Assembly: GCA_029990175.1 (NCBI GenBank)
Contig: JARKIP010000011.1
Coordinates: 29,238,001-29,302,000, forward strand
Length of the DNA stretch: 64,000 nucleotides
Reading direction: 5' to 3'
Source: Petunia secreta
Taxonomy: Eukaryota > Streptophyta > Magnoliopsida > Solanales > Solanaceae
Position 1 is the first letter of the stretch. Every line of letters starts with the position of its first letter. The notes under the pieces are model-generated. The model worked only from the letters and a program-made list of their open reading frames with translations, made no database searches and was not told where the DNA came from. This document shows positions 44,516 to 56,999 of the stretch, piece after piece. The translations under genes and the position numbers were made by a program.

Positions 44516-45207
44516 TGGTGAAACTTTATTTGTCTTCTACTTCTTATTCGAATAGAGAAGGAATACTTTGACCTTCACCTAATTTTCAAAGTTTAGTATC
44601 TTGGTGATGAACAATTTTTAGTTCTGTAATATTATAGTATCCTTCAAGAAGAGACTGAACAACCAGTTGTATTAATACTAGTTTTAAAATTCCAAATCTA
44701 TACATTCTTGTTTGACAAATTTGGATTGAGTTTCGTATTTTAGATCCAAGAGTTAACTGTCAATAGACGTGTATCTGTTGTCCTCTCAATAGTTTGGCTA
44801 GTACATAGCTGCATGTGGTAGATGGTGGAAATCATTAGAACTAAGTGTTAATTAGTTGAAAGATCTTTTTCAGGCCTTCCAAATAAGCTTTTATCAGTCC
44901 AATTCAATCTGACATTTCTATATTCAGTTGGCAGTTCCATTATTAGTACCTGTGGAGGTGAATATTGATACCAACATTAATAATAGGAATATTATTGAGA
45001 AAGCATAGGAATATAGAAATGTCAGGTGAATATTATTAGTTCTATTATTGGCAAACTATATCTGGAGAAACTTATTACCAACATAGTTTGCTCTTTCTAT
45101 TTTATATACAATTACAACTATGTTTGTCAACATATGACTACACACCCTCAAAAATTGAGGTCTCTAACGTTTTGAGGAATATAGCAAACCTCTTTCAATG
45201 ATGGCCT
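44516..45207. other. CACTA interior without a recognised gene, with a small inverted repeat
   Basis: TGACATTTCTATATTC (44910-44925) and GAATATAGAAATGTCA (45009-45024) are perfect 16-bp inverted repeats 83 bases apart. Nothing else is recognised. Confidence 0.6.
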
Positions 45208-47113
45208 TGTCACGACCCAGTTTTGGGGCCGTGACCGGCGCTTAGGAACTAAGTCCCTAAACAAGCCTTATCAAAATTCTACAGAAAATCGGGCAGAGTT
45301 TCCCCTGTTTTAGGCCTATCCAAAAATTTCCTGTATCAACCAGAAAACCAGAACATACAAATAACAATATAATTACTCAAAATCCAAGTCTTTAAAGCAT
45401 TAACAAAGCAAAGTACTCCATCTAACTCCCAATAAACCAGAAACGTCTGACAAGAAGTACTAAGTTCATAAAGGCCTAAAATACTGGCAAGACCAACTTA
45501 TTAACTGAATAACCAACTCAAAGATAAGACAACTGACTAACAAATGACTAAATGGAGCGACTCTAAGAGTTTCAAAGAAAGACAATAATGAATAAATAAA
45601 GCTCTTGCCCACGCGAACTAATGCGGGGCTCACCAGGATTGTCAACTCGCGACTCTAAGAATGAAGATCCTCGGCTACGGCACCTGCTGTATCTGGAAGG
45701 AAAAATATAGCGAGGAGTGAGTCGCAACTCAGTGAGTAATAACGCTTAACCGCAACCGATTTAAGTGGGGACAAGTCAAAACATGCCAGTATATCTTATG
45801 CAGAAATATACATATAATTTAATTGTTACTTTCAGAATAACAAACAGAAATCAGTCTTTTCAAGTACTTCTTGTAAACAGTAATCAATATAAAATCAGTA
45901 GCAAATTCAGTAATCACTATATTATACCAAGTATATAGATTAGGAGATTTCCAAGAACAAACCATGTAATCAGTACAAATTCCTCTCTGAGGAAATCAGT
46001 AACAGTAAGCTAGTTCTACCTTCCCACTAGCAGGGACTGTAACGGTAATCCGGAGTATACAAGGTGCACCAGGTCTAACGTACCCGTCGTTAGCTACGAG
46101 GTCTGTCAAGGCTCATCCCAAAATATATATTTTCTATACAAAGTAAAGGGGCATTTCAAGTAACAGTATAATATTCCAAATAGAAGTAAAACATGTCAAG
46201 TAGCGGTAAAAATCAAATCTTGTAACGGTAAAATAATTCAAATAATTATTTCGGTACATATCTTGTAAAAGGATTTGTCCCACATGCAATTTAAACATTC
46301 GGTAACACATTTACTTCAAAATCAAGTAGAAACCATGCAGGTTATGAAAACACAAATTGTGGTAAGGTCATCACTCACAGTACAAACGCGCGTAGCTTAA
46401 GCGTATCTTCCACGGCAATCCAACACCTCGTCCAGTCAATCTATAATCACATTATATCGATCCTTTCTTAGTTTTCTTGTTTAAGATAATTTATAACTAA
46501 CATCGACTACCCATTAACCATGTCCCTATTGTGCTAGTGTATTACAATATTTCCTAGGTTTTCCTTCTCTGATTTGTTTAACAATTAGCTAACTACAATT
46601 AATAATGTTAAAAGGCTGAGTGTGGAGTAAGGGAATTAGTCTTAGCCATAATCTTAGATTTCCCTTAGCCTTCTCATCCAAGGTAATCAAAATCTCTGAA
46701 TACCAATTTTTTTCTTAACTTAATATTTTAATATAGCCCATTAAAATTTCATCTAAATTCATAAGGATACTCCTCATAAAGAAGTGAATTATACAATTAC
46801 CTTGAGTTTCTCCTTCCTTTTCTTGTTTCTCTGAATTTTCTTTCCAAGCTTTTCCTTTGATTTTGTTTCTGATTATCTAGGTGTGTTTCGGCAGGAGCTT
46901 TAAGCGTTTCCCCTAATCCCTTTGGTTTGTGATGATTTTCTCTTTGATTGCTGCTTGTTTGTTTCAGAGGCTTATGGCCTCGTTGCTGCCTCTAATTCTC
47001 TTGGATTTAGTTTCTGCCAAAGTCCTTTGTGGCTTTGGCTCTTGTTTTATTTTTTATTTTTTAATTCACTTTAGAAAATGACTAATTTGCCCTTATTTAA
47101 CTAGGATATTACA
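45208..47113 (-). mobile_element. probable solo LTR of a gypsy family related to the 2.5-kb LTRs
   Basis: It begins TGTCACGACCCAGTTTTGGG, like the TGACACGACCC start of the nearby gypsy LTR, and ends GGATATTACA. Flanks are GGCCT (45203-45207) and TGCCT (47114-47118), a four-of-five match. An internal segment (GAGTGAGTCGCAACTCAGTG at about 45715) corresponds to GGTGAGTCAAAATGACTCAA in the other LTR. No coding sequence or primer site follows, so recombination between two LTRs probably left a single one. It lacks the hairpin array of its relatives. Confidence 0.6.
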
Positions 47114-47397
47114 TGCCTTCCAGAAGGTGATGTTCCAGTCCTAGTTTAAGTACACTTCTCATTTGTTCCAATTTTCTTGTTTCACTAGTATATTTGTGTT
47201 TAAATGTCAAGATTCACTTGTCTAAAAATGGGGCCCTGCTAAATTCTTGATTCATGGTACATTAGTCCTGCTCTTTGTGCTCACAACATTTCAGCAGTGT
47301 GTTTGCATTAAGTATGTTTATTTTTTTAAACAAAGTCGCTAATATGAGTTCTGTTACTAACCTGATAATACCTATTTTTTTTATAGATGTAGAATTT

Positions 47398-49938
47398 TGA
47401 CACGACCCGGAATCCGGTTAGGCCGTGCGGGCACCCGACATCCTCCCCAGACCCGTCGGGCGAACCCTTACCAATTAAACTAGGAAAATAATTATAATAA
47501 TTCATAAATAAGGACAAGACTTAGAAAAAAAAATACAGAGATACTGCTACCTCTAAGCTGTATAAAAGAAATTACAGCTGACTACCCAAAATACAAGGTT
47601 TAGGGCTATCCAGACTAGACATCTAAGAGTACAAAAGAAGACAGATACCTCCTGAAGGGAGCCAAATGCAACTGAAATAATGAACAATAAACTGGTGGCC
47701 ATCCGGAATAAAAGTTGGCTCACCCTGACAGCTGAAGTCGTCTCCGCTCCTTCACAACGTGGCGAACTCAATCCTGGAGCGAACCTGCCGAAACGAAATA
47801 AATAGAAAAAGAAACAAACAACAAACAAGGGTGAGTCAAAATGACTCAATAAGTGGGGCAGACTAGCCACCTCAAAGAATAGGATAGCTAGCCAGGGAGA
47901 AGAAACAGATAAACCAAATTTCTTTTATTTAAATTATAAAAAGGTAGAGCCAGATAACAACCGAAAACACGTAAGAAACTTATAAACTCAACCAAGGATG
48001 CGTGCCAGAAACATAACAACAAATAAGAAATGCACATATAAGCAGGACAATAGTTATGTACCACAAGTTTACACAATGGTATGAAATAAAATGAAATAAA
48101 ATGAAGTGAGATGAAATGAGACGAAATATGATGCGAAGGGTCACATGTGCCCGTAATCCCATCCCGAAGCGGAATACTCCTGCATTCGAGGGGAATCCAA
48201 TCTGATAACCAACTGGAGCGGAATACTCCTGCTCCTGGGGCGGAATACTCCTGCACCCGATATAATATAAACCAGAGGCGGAATACTCCTGCACTCTCCT
48301 GGGGCGGAATACTCCTGCACCCGATATAATGTAAAGCTGAGGCGGAATACTCCTGCACTCAATATCTGACATAAGAGCGGAATACTCCTGCTCTTGGGGC
48401 GGAATCCTCCTACCCTCAATGTGATACAATGGAGCGGAATACTCCTGCTCCTGGGGCGGAATACTCCTGCCCTCAATATGATACAATGGAGCGGAATCCT
48501 CCTGCTCCTGGGGCGGAATACTCCTGCCCTCAATATGATATGCAATGTAATGCATATGAATGCAATGTGATGCAATAACCCTTCACCGGCGCGGGACTCT
48601 CATCGACAACCGGGAAGTAGATGCCAACTCGCAGCCAGGGTACAATGCTCAAATCCTCAATACAATACCAACAATAGGACATAACATATAATATATAATA
48701 TAAATCCAAAGCTAAGGCGTAATGAGTACGCCTATCGGTAGCTACACACGTAAGGAATACGTGGTAGAAAATCCACGAGGCCAGGTGCCTCCAAAGAAAT
48801 GGATATAAACACTTACCTCTCTCAAAAGTTAGCATTGCGACCAACAACCGCGTTATTTTTTTGAATTCATTGCCAAACGATCCCACTGTGATCAATAAGC
48901 AGAAAAATATATCACATTAGGCTAAAGGCTTCATTCCTCACATCTTAGGGCAATCCAGGTAGGAACCTGATACCCTATTGGCATACGCAATACGCAGGCC
49001 AGGCCTATGTACAGGGTTCAAAGCCATATAACCAAACCCCAAATAAATTACATCTATATGTTGCCCATAACTCATTGAGTACGAATATATAATCAATTCC
49101 ATTATCGGGGTCCATTTGACCCTTTAAACTATCAATTTACGCCAATAGGGTGATGTATAATATCCTTATTTTTACCGTAAAAATATATTCAAACACACGT
49201 AATAAGCTAAGATAATGAGTTAGCATCATTACCTGAAGATTTGGGGTAGAAATTCCACTATTTTTCTACTCCTTTTTCCCTTTTTTCCTCCCTCTTTTCT
49301 AATTTTTCCTCACTGAGCGTTTTTGGTAATGTTTCTGATATGCATCGATCTGATTGTGCTAGGGGATTAAATCCCCTAGGCCACCGACATTTGTTCCAAT
49401 TTTTGTTTTTTTACTCTTTTTCCTTTTTCATTTTCTTTTATTTTCTTTTCTTTTCGCGACGAAAATTAAAACGGAATCCTACGATATTCGAAATAATCCC
49501 AACTTTTGCATACAAGTTATATAAAATATATATAACATACTCGCAAAGGCGGATCTCAAATTGGACTCCCGAAACTCAAGATGCAAATTTAAATAGAAAA
49601 GAAGTCAAATTATTTAACTTTCGGCATTTTAGCGGAAACTAGCCGAACAACATCGAAATTCACTTTCGAAAGTTTACAAAAATCACAAATAATCATACGA
49701 ACCTAACGGCGCTTTCGGATTTCGAATCGGAGCTCATTCGGCAAAAACCGAGCTCGAAAATCTCTTTTTAATATTTATCGCCAATAAAAACTGAAACCTT
49801 CTTCCGATGCCTACCAAACGAGGTCTGATTTAGATCAAATTTTACAGACAGGTTCCAATAGACATTACAAATATTTTAAAGTTATCGGCACGCCAATCGG
49901 AACCCTAACTTCCGAAACGACTGACCGAGGTCGTTTCA
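47398..49938 (-). repeat. 3' LTR of the young gypsy element
   Basis: It starts TGACACGACCCGGAATCC and ends GGTCGTTTCA on plus. The hairpin array lies at 48163-48537. The purine tract complement TTCTCCTCCACTT follows at 49939-49951. Confidence 0.95.
48163..48537. repeat. array of 12 stem-loops with conserved GCGGAATACTCCTGC core, LTR copy 1
   Basis: Twelve copies of GCGGAATACTCCTGC or one- to three-base variants are spaced 20-40 bases apart. The inner stem is GC-GGA/TCC-GC around ATAC. The outer stem differs between copies but stays complementary: CGAA/TTCG, GGAG/CTCC, GGG/CCC, AGAG/CTCT, TGAG/CTCA, AAGAG/CTCTT. Apparent proteins on both strands through this block are repeat artefacts. Confidence 0.93.
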
Positions 49939-50785
49939 TTCTCCTCCACTTAAACTCTCGTTCGTCCTCGAACGAGCCTAAATCTAAAGAAAAATTCGCA
50001 CAGATAATAAAAGAACTTGCACGACCTTTGTAAGCTACTCCACAGACCTTATCTCTTGAGTACAGGATCAGAATTATAACACGCATATTGAACTTTTAAA
50101 ATAAAATATATCTGGATAATATGATAACACCATTGCCCGGATTATTCTGACTAAGATGATCCTTCCTCGATCACGAGAGGAGAGTTCTACATTTTCGAAG
50201 CAAAGATACACGGAACTTTGAATGGGTTAACATGATTCAGCCGATAATCACCTCTTCGATATACCTTTCAATTTAGAACAGGTCGATGGAACTAAGAATT
50301 AGCTCACGCTTGATGCAATAGGGGAAGCTTTTGAAGTATCTTGTCATTACACACTATAAAAGATATGATGCAAGCTATATTATATTTTTACGAACGCACT
50401 ATGCAACATCTCAGCTGATGTTAGTGATGTTCCGCAAGCTCCTTGTGGAAAGGTAGTTACTCATATCCCAATGTATGCCGAAGGTTCATCTGAACAGGGT
50501 CTATCGTATAAGAATAAGGATCACACAACTACTACTGGATAGTATGATGTAGACCAAGAATGATCTTCAGACTGAACATCTATCTCAGGGTATTGTCTTT
50601 GAATTGGAATTATTATGACTTGAAAAAGTAAATATAAAAGAGACATGTAGTTGGACCTTCAGCTGAGGCAGAATACCGACAACAAAGTTGATTACGCTAA
50701 AGTAACTTCCCAAAAAGTTGAGGTGTAAAGGAGATATGCCAATGATAAATGGACGACAAGCTGCACTAGACCTTTAACTCTAAAT
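49939..50785 (-). other. 3' untranslated interior of the young gypsy element
   Basis: Next to the LTR, the minus strand encodes SFEDEREFKWRRM, a short tail that resembles the end of pol in related gypsy elements (memory). The remainder to 50785 shows no domain. Confidence 0.5.
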
Positions 50786-51115
50786 TTTTTTTTGAAGTAA
50801 AACAGTGTCAGTATGAGGATCCAGTTTTATTTGAATACGGACAGATAGCCCAAAGAAAGCCGGAGTCACCATACAGGGTTACTACTGACGGTGTTCTCAT
50901 GCATAAAGATAGACTTTATGTTCCTGATGTTGCATATTTACGTGGACAAATTATGATAGAGGCACATTATTCTAAATATACTATTCATCCAGGTTCGATT
51001 AAGATGTACCATGATCTTAAGCAGATTTATTAGTGGGATGGAATGAAGTGTGACATAGCAGAATTTGTGGCTTAGTGTTCTAATTGCCAGCCAGTTAAAG
51101 TCGTGTCATCTTTCC
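50786..51115 (+). pseudogene. pol: gypsy integrase zinc-binding fragment, inverted relative to its host element
   Basis: The plus strand reads DGVLMHKDRLYVPDVAYLRG then IMIEAHYSKYTIHPGSIKMY and a segment ending FVA, stop, CSNCQPVK. This is the HHCC region that precedes the gypsy integrase core. Two stops interrupt it (where YWW and VAKC would be expected). The host element runs on minus, so this piece was inverted or came from another insertion. Confidence 0.8.
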
Positions 51116-52450
51116 AGACTTTATGCTTTCAGCAGATAGGTACGTATATATGATCAGGTTGCCAGCTTATCTCTAGCATTAATAGATTATTAGCTGGTTT
51201 AGCAATGATCGACACTCATTGCAGATTTCTACCGTGGCCTTACTTTGGGTCATGAGAAAAGTGGTATCAACACCTCAGAGATTTAATATTACCATTCAGT
51301 ATTTGGAGGAAGACTCCTCCACTTAAAGCACAAACTCATGCAGCCATTTGAATAGGAATAACCATCCTCGCACAGTCTGCTGGACCAAAGAAGATTTAGC
51401 TAAAAGCTTAATGTAGGCAGACCTAAGCTACCAACCACCCTTTTGAGTTGCCAAACAGCTGCAACTCTCAAGTTCACAACTCCATACCTTTGCCGTAAAC
51501 ACCACCGCCGGGTGGATGGTACTTCGATATAAAAATTTCGGCAGAGTTTCCCCTGAAACTGGATGATCCGCAAAAACAGAACCAGCACTATACTATCCAT
51601 GGGAATGGATACCCGGATAAACTGATAACATAAACATGTTAAACGGATAACAAGATGAGACAACTGGACCCAAACAATAATATGCTTCCAAAACAATAAT
51701 ATGCTTACCCGGCCATAATAACACGTACCCTGGCTCAACACAGGGAACGTCACAAGCAGCTACCAACCGCCCAAGCTCACTGGTGCCGGACGAAGAAGAA
51801 ATGGAAATGGACCGAGGATAGAAATAATTAGAGCTTCAGGAAGCTCATCTTCTTATTTTATTAGCTACCAGAGCTAGACTACTTACGAGTCAGGCTAACC
51901 GAAGAATCGCAATTGAAGAAATGGACATTAAATGAGCTTTATGGAACAACTTCTATGCCAATTTAATCTCCCAATAAAAAGAAACTCTGACAATTTACCA
52001 GAAACCCTTTTTATAACTAAGGCAAGCTCATAGAATAACATGACTTACTAACATTTCGAACCAAGAGGAGACACATAGATCGAGTATTAATTACTAACCA
52101 CTTTACACCGGAAGAAACAATGACACTTTCTGATGGTGACAAATAAGAATCCCATCATCCTAGCGACACTGAGTTCCAAAGAGAGGTAGACTGACTTGAC
52201 ATTATAACAGAATGAGGCATAACAAAATGCCAAACAAACAATACCGATACTCACTCACACATCTCTCGCATTTAAACCACATAAACTAGTAGGGTCATCA
52301 TAAATGCCGGGAACAAATCATACAAGAAGCTCACCCCTCTACCGCAGCCGATTCTTAACAGAAACAATATCCAAGGGAACCATGGAACATGATATGACAG
52401 ACCATCTCCAGGTCGATCGGAAGGATCAAATCTTAAGGAAAGAAGAAATA
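51116..52450. other. scrambled interior of the young gypsy element
   Basis: Isolated pieces look retroelement-derived, but I could not follow protease or reverse transcriptase. The minus-strand frame 51400-51753 has no known motif. Confidence 0.4.
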
Positions 52451-52489
52451 CATGGGTCTACTACATCGGATGCCTCAGCATCCTGCCAG

Positions 52490-53330
52490 ACTAGCAGTTC
52501 ATAGAACTGCCTCTGCAGCTGAGCTGAGCCACTATCCTGACAAGCACTTTCTGGAGAACCACTGCCACCAAAATCTCAACCTCTACCGGATGATAGCATT
52601 TCTTTTGCTGATTGAGATCTAAATGAAATCCCCTGCGACTGCGTAGATGCCTGATGACGAGAGAAAAGACGATTGCTAACATGTCGGAGTAAGGGAAAAC
52701 TCCTCAAAAGATAACCAGACTCATGACAGTGATAACAGATTTTCATTGACAATGGAAGCTGGACATATTGTCGATAGCTATAAAGAGAAGAACTGGATCT
52801 AATCTTGATGAACTACTCGCGCACTCTGAGAATCACGCTCTACAAGCTGAGATAACCCGGAAGGTGACTTCCAAAAATAATCAGAACTTTTACCTCCAAA
52901 TGAGGTACCATGGTTACCCACTAGGGCCACAGGATCTCTTGCTCTCCCTCTCTAACTCTTCCCACTCTAACTTATGGTATGCCTCGTACTTCCGAGCAAT
53001 ATCAACAACGACATCAAATAAAGTCCCAACCTCAATTTTCCGAGCCATCTGGGATCTCAAGAAAGGAGAAAAATCATCAATAAATCTCTGAATCTCTCGA
53101 AAGGCTCATGAACTAGTTCTGATGCATATCCAGCCATTCTATAGAATTCAATCTCATATTTTGAAACACCAACAGGCTAACCGACAGGCTACCCTGTCCA
53201 ATCCACTCAAACTGGCAACACTCTCCATTTCGCTCGCTGCACGAAAGGAACTTTTTCCACGAACCTAGAAGAAAAACCGAATCAAGTTAGCTAATAAGAG
53301 AGCAGCCCACCAATTCAGGGCTGAACCCCT
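52490..53330 (-). pseudogene. gag: gypsy gag remnant with degenerate zinc knuckle
   Basis: On minus from about 53150 the capsid region reads EFYRMAGYASELVHEPF, later FIDDFSPFLRSQMARKIEVG and FDVVVDIARKYEAYHKLEWE. Near 52735-52690 a zinc-knuckle position reads CYHCHESGYLLRSFP, where the expected His and last Cys are Tyr and Phe. Stops break the frame at several points. The assignment to Ty3/gypsy gag is by resemblance to common plant gag sequences. Confidence 0.72.
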
Positions 53331-54082
53331 GAAACTGGAAAGAAGAATGATCAACAATATATTGCTCGAGATAACCAACAGCCTGAAGGATATGCTGACA
53401 TCATTTTTTTTTTTTAAATTCACGGGGTTTATCTGATACATTTCTTAAGAATATCGGAAGGTTCAACCGCGTCAAATAACATAATCTCTTCGGACACTCG
53501 GACCGAGCTGTTACCTCGGCTGGCTAACCAGCCAGAATAAAGAGAGGTACAACACATGCTACCTCCGGAATATAATTCACTGCAGCAATATCAAGAACTG
53601 GAATAGAAGCTCCCCGAGACTGAACATCTGCATCTGTATCTGAGACAACCTGATAAGCTGCCTAGCGAACAATAGGTTCTTGCGGTATCTGCGTCGCCAA
53701 GATTCTCGTAAAATCATCGTAGATAGCCAAGGGAACCACAAGGCCCTGCTCCCATGCCCATCGCGAGCTCGTACAATTGGGACCTCCGTAACTAGATCGT
53801 CAGCACAATCAAAATACTCGGGGCTTCGTCAGTACTAACCCCAGGCCAGACTGCTTCGTCTTGAACTCATACCGTTTGCTGATTTGTTGCACGAGGGTTT
53901 CACAATTACCACGAAGAAATTAACAAAAATACTTTTTCATCCCAGACCGACGCACGATCAGAAAAGAAGGAAGTGAAACTTCCTAAATGCCATCATAGCC
54001 TCTCGTAGATAAGTACGGACGTCTACGTACCCATCACCGAGACTCTACTAGACACTGTCTTAGTCTGGATAGACTCTAAACT

Positions 54083-54096
54083 GAGCTCTGATACCA
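54083..54096 (-). other. primer binding site (tRNA-iMet) of the young gypsy element
   Basis: GAGCTCTGATACCA on plus is the 3' end of initiator tRNA-Met including the terminal CCA-like ACCA. Two bases separate it from the LTR at 54099. Confidence 0.92.
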
Positions 54097-54098
54097 AC

Positions 54099-56639
54099 TG
54101 ACACGACCCGGAATCCGGTTAGGCCGTGCGGGCACCCGACATCCTCCCCAGACCCGTCGGGCGAACCCTTACCAATTAAACTAGGAAAATAATTATAATA
54201 ATTCATAAATAAGGACAAGACTTAGAAAAAAAAAATACAGAGATACTGCTACCTCTAAGCTGTATAAAAGAAATTACAGCTGACTACCCAACATACAAGG
54301 TTTAGGGCTATCCAGACTAGACATCTAAGAGTACAAAAGAAGACAGATACCTCCTGAAGGGAGCCAAATGCAACTGAAATAATGAACAATAAACTGGTGG
54401 CCATCCGGAATAAAAGTTGGCTCACCCTGACAGCTGAAGTCGTCTCCGCTCCTTCACAACGTGGCGAACTCAATCCTGGAGCGAACCTGCCGAAACGAAA
54501 TAAATAGAAAAAGAAACAAACAACAAACAAGGGTGAGTCAAAAGGACTCAATAAGTGGGGCAGACTAGCCACCTCAAAGAATAGGATAGCTAGCCAGGGA
54601 GAAGAAACAGATAAACCAAATTTCTTTTATTTAAATTATAAAAAGGTAGAGCCAGATAACAACCGAAAACACGTAAGAAACTTATAAACTCAACCAAGGA
54701 TGCGTGCCAGAAACATAACAACAAATAAGAAATGCACATATAAGCAGGACAATAGTTATGTACCACAAGTTTACACAATGGTATGAAATAAAATGAAATA
54801 AAATGAAGTGAGATGAAATGAGACGAAATATGATGCGAAGGGTCACATGTGCCCGTAATCCCATCCCGAAGCGGAATACTCCTGCATTCGAGGGGAATCC
54901 AATCTGATAACCAACTGGAGCGGAATACTCCTGCTCCTGGGGCGGAATACTTCTGCACCCGATATAATATAAACCAGAGGCGGAATACTCCTGCACTCTC
55001 CTGGGGCGGAATACTCCTGCACCCGATATAATGTAAAGCTGAGGCGGAATACTCCTGCACTCAATATCTGACATAAGAGCGGAATACTCCTGCTCTTGGG
55101 GCGGAATCCTCCTACCCTCAATGTGATACAATGGAGCGGAATACTCCTGCTCCTGGGGCGGAATACTCCTGCCCTCAATATGATACAATGGAGCGGAATC
55201 CTCCTGCTCCTGGGGCGGAATACTCCTGCCCTCAATATGATATGCAATGTAATGCATATGAATGCAATGTGATGCAATAACCCTTCACCGGCGCGGGACT
55301 CTCATCGACAACCGGGAAGTAGATGCCAACTCGCAGCCAGGGTACAATGCTCAAATCCTCAATACAATACCAACAATAGGACATAACATATAATATATAA
55401 TATAAATCCAAAGTTAAGGCGTAATGAGTACGCCTATCGGTAGCTACACACGTAAGGAATACGTGGTAGAAAATCCACGAGGCCAGGTGCCTCCAAAGAA
55501 ATGGATATAAACACTTACCTCTCTCAAAAGTTAGCATTGCGACCAACAACCGCGTTATTTTTTTGAATTCATTGCCAAACGATCCCACTGTGATCAATAA
55601 GCAGAAAAATATATCACATTAGGCTAAAGGCTTCATTCCTCACATCTTAGGGCAATCCAGGTAGGAACCTGATACCCTATTGGCATACGCAATACGCAGG
55701 CCAGGCCTATGTACAGGGTTCAAAGCCATATAACCAAACCCCAAATAAATTACATCTATATGTTGCCCATAACTCATTGAGTACGAATATATAATCAATT
55801 CCATTATCGGGGTCCATTTGACCCTTTAAACTATCAATTTACGCCAATAGGGTGATGTATAATATCCTTATTTTTACCGTAAAAATATATTCAAACACAC
55901 GTAATAAGCTAAGATAATGAGTTAGCATCATTACCTGAAGATTTGGGGTAGAAATTCCACTATTTTTCTACTCCTTTTTCCCTTTTTTCCTCCCTCTTTT
56001 CTAATTTTTCCTCACTGAGCGTTTTTGGTAATGTTTCTGATATGCATCGATCTGATTGTGCTAGGGGATTAAATCCCTAGGCCACCGACATTTGTTCCAA
56101 TTTTTGTTTTTTTACTCTTTTTCCTTTTTCATTTTCTTTTATTTTCTTTTCTTTTCGCGACGAAAATTAAAACGGAATCCTACGATATTCGAAATAATCC
56201 CAACTTTTGCATACAAGTTATATAAAATATATATAACATACTCGCAAAGGCGGATCTCAAATTGGACTCCCGAAACTCAAGATGCAAATTTAAATAGAAA
56301 AGAAGTCAAATTATTTAACTTTCGGCATTTTAGCGGAAACTAGCCGAACAACATCGAAATTCACTTTCGAAAGTTTACAAAAATCACAAATAATCATACG
56401 AACCTAACGGCGCTTTCGGATTTCGAATCGGAGCTCATTCGGCAAAAACCGAGCTCGAAAATCTCTTTTTAATATTTATCGCCAATAAAAACTGAAACCT
56501 TCTTCTGATGCCTACCAAACGAGGTCTGATTTAGATCAAATTTTACAGACAGGTTCCAATAGACATTACAAATATTTTAAAGTTATCGGCACGCCAATCG
56601 GAACCCTAACTTCCGAAACGACTGACCGAGGTCGTTTCA
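54099..56639 (-). repeat. 5' LTR of the young gypsy element
   Basis: Nearly identical to 47398-49938. Differences seen: C for A in ACCCAACATA, G for T in AAGGACTC, T for C in ATACTTCTGC, T for C in AAAGTTAAGG, T for C in TTCTGATGCC, one extra A in an A run and one missing C in AAATCCCTAGG. Confidence 0.95.
54865..55239. repeat. stem-loop array, LTR copy 2
   Basis: Copy of the array at 48163-48537. One core is changed to GCGGAATACTTCTGC without a matching change on the other arm. Confidence 0.93.
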
Positions 56640-56644
56640 AATTT

Positions 56645-56734
56645 AATGTTGAAGAATGTGTCCTCAAAGAAAGTGTAAAGAAAGTTGAAGTAGAAGATGT
56701 CTTTGGATTTGTTAGGGGTATCGTTTGTACATAA
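56645..56734 (+). pseudogene. last exon of a CACTA-borne gene, cut by the gypsy insertion
   Basis: Left of the gypsy element an acceptor TTTTTTTATAG precedes ATGTAGAATTT (47387-47397). Right of it, the open frame continues with NVEECVLKESVKKVEVEDVF and stops at 56732-56734. A CACTA-type 3' untranslated region follows. The short acidic tail has no domain. It may belong to the TNPA-like transcript or to another captured gene. Confidence 0.4.
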
Positions 56735-56999
56735 GTTACAAACATTTACTTTTTTAGGAGTCATATCGTTATACAATTTGGATGGATATATTTTTCTAGT
56801 AATGTGATAGTTTATTTCTTAGTACTTAACTATGAAATTTTATGGTAATTTATTATTTAGTATATTTTCGAATTTATGTATACAATTTTGTGGTAATTGA
56901 TTATTTAGTATATTTTTTATGTGAAAGCATAAAACATAATGATTATATTTGATAATCACAGGAAAAACAAATTTATATATGAACATATATTATTAAAAT

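Larger units (their letters stand above)
47398..56639 (-). mobile_element. young Ty3/gypsy-type element with 2541-bp LTRs
   Basis: Two near-identical 2541-bp repeats (47398-49938 and 54099-56639) bound it, and AATTT occurs at 47393-47397 and 56640-56644. The sequence GAGCTCTGATACCA at 54083-54096 is a tRNA-iMet primer site next to the right LTR, and a purine tract borders the left LTR, so it runs on minus. By eye I found five substitutions and two one-base indels between the LTRs, about 0.2 per cent, so insertion was very recent. The 4.2-kb interior keeps only gag remnants and an inverted integrase fragment. It must have been moved by proteins from another copy. Confidence 0.93.

Noticed and set aside
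48163..48537. CRISPR-like array (short repeats with spacers)
   Set aside because: This is plant DNA in an LTR; spacers are not unique sequences, and no cas gene is present.
47888..48575. Overlapping minus-strand frames with repeated SIPPQEQEYSAP and GVFRPRS peptides, also at 54590-55277
   Set aside because: All are translations of the stem-loop array in the LTR. Three frames are open at once, which points to repeat composition rather than a protein.
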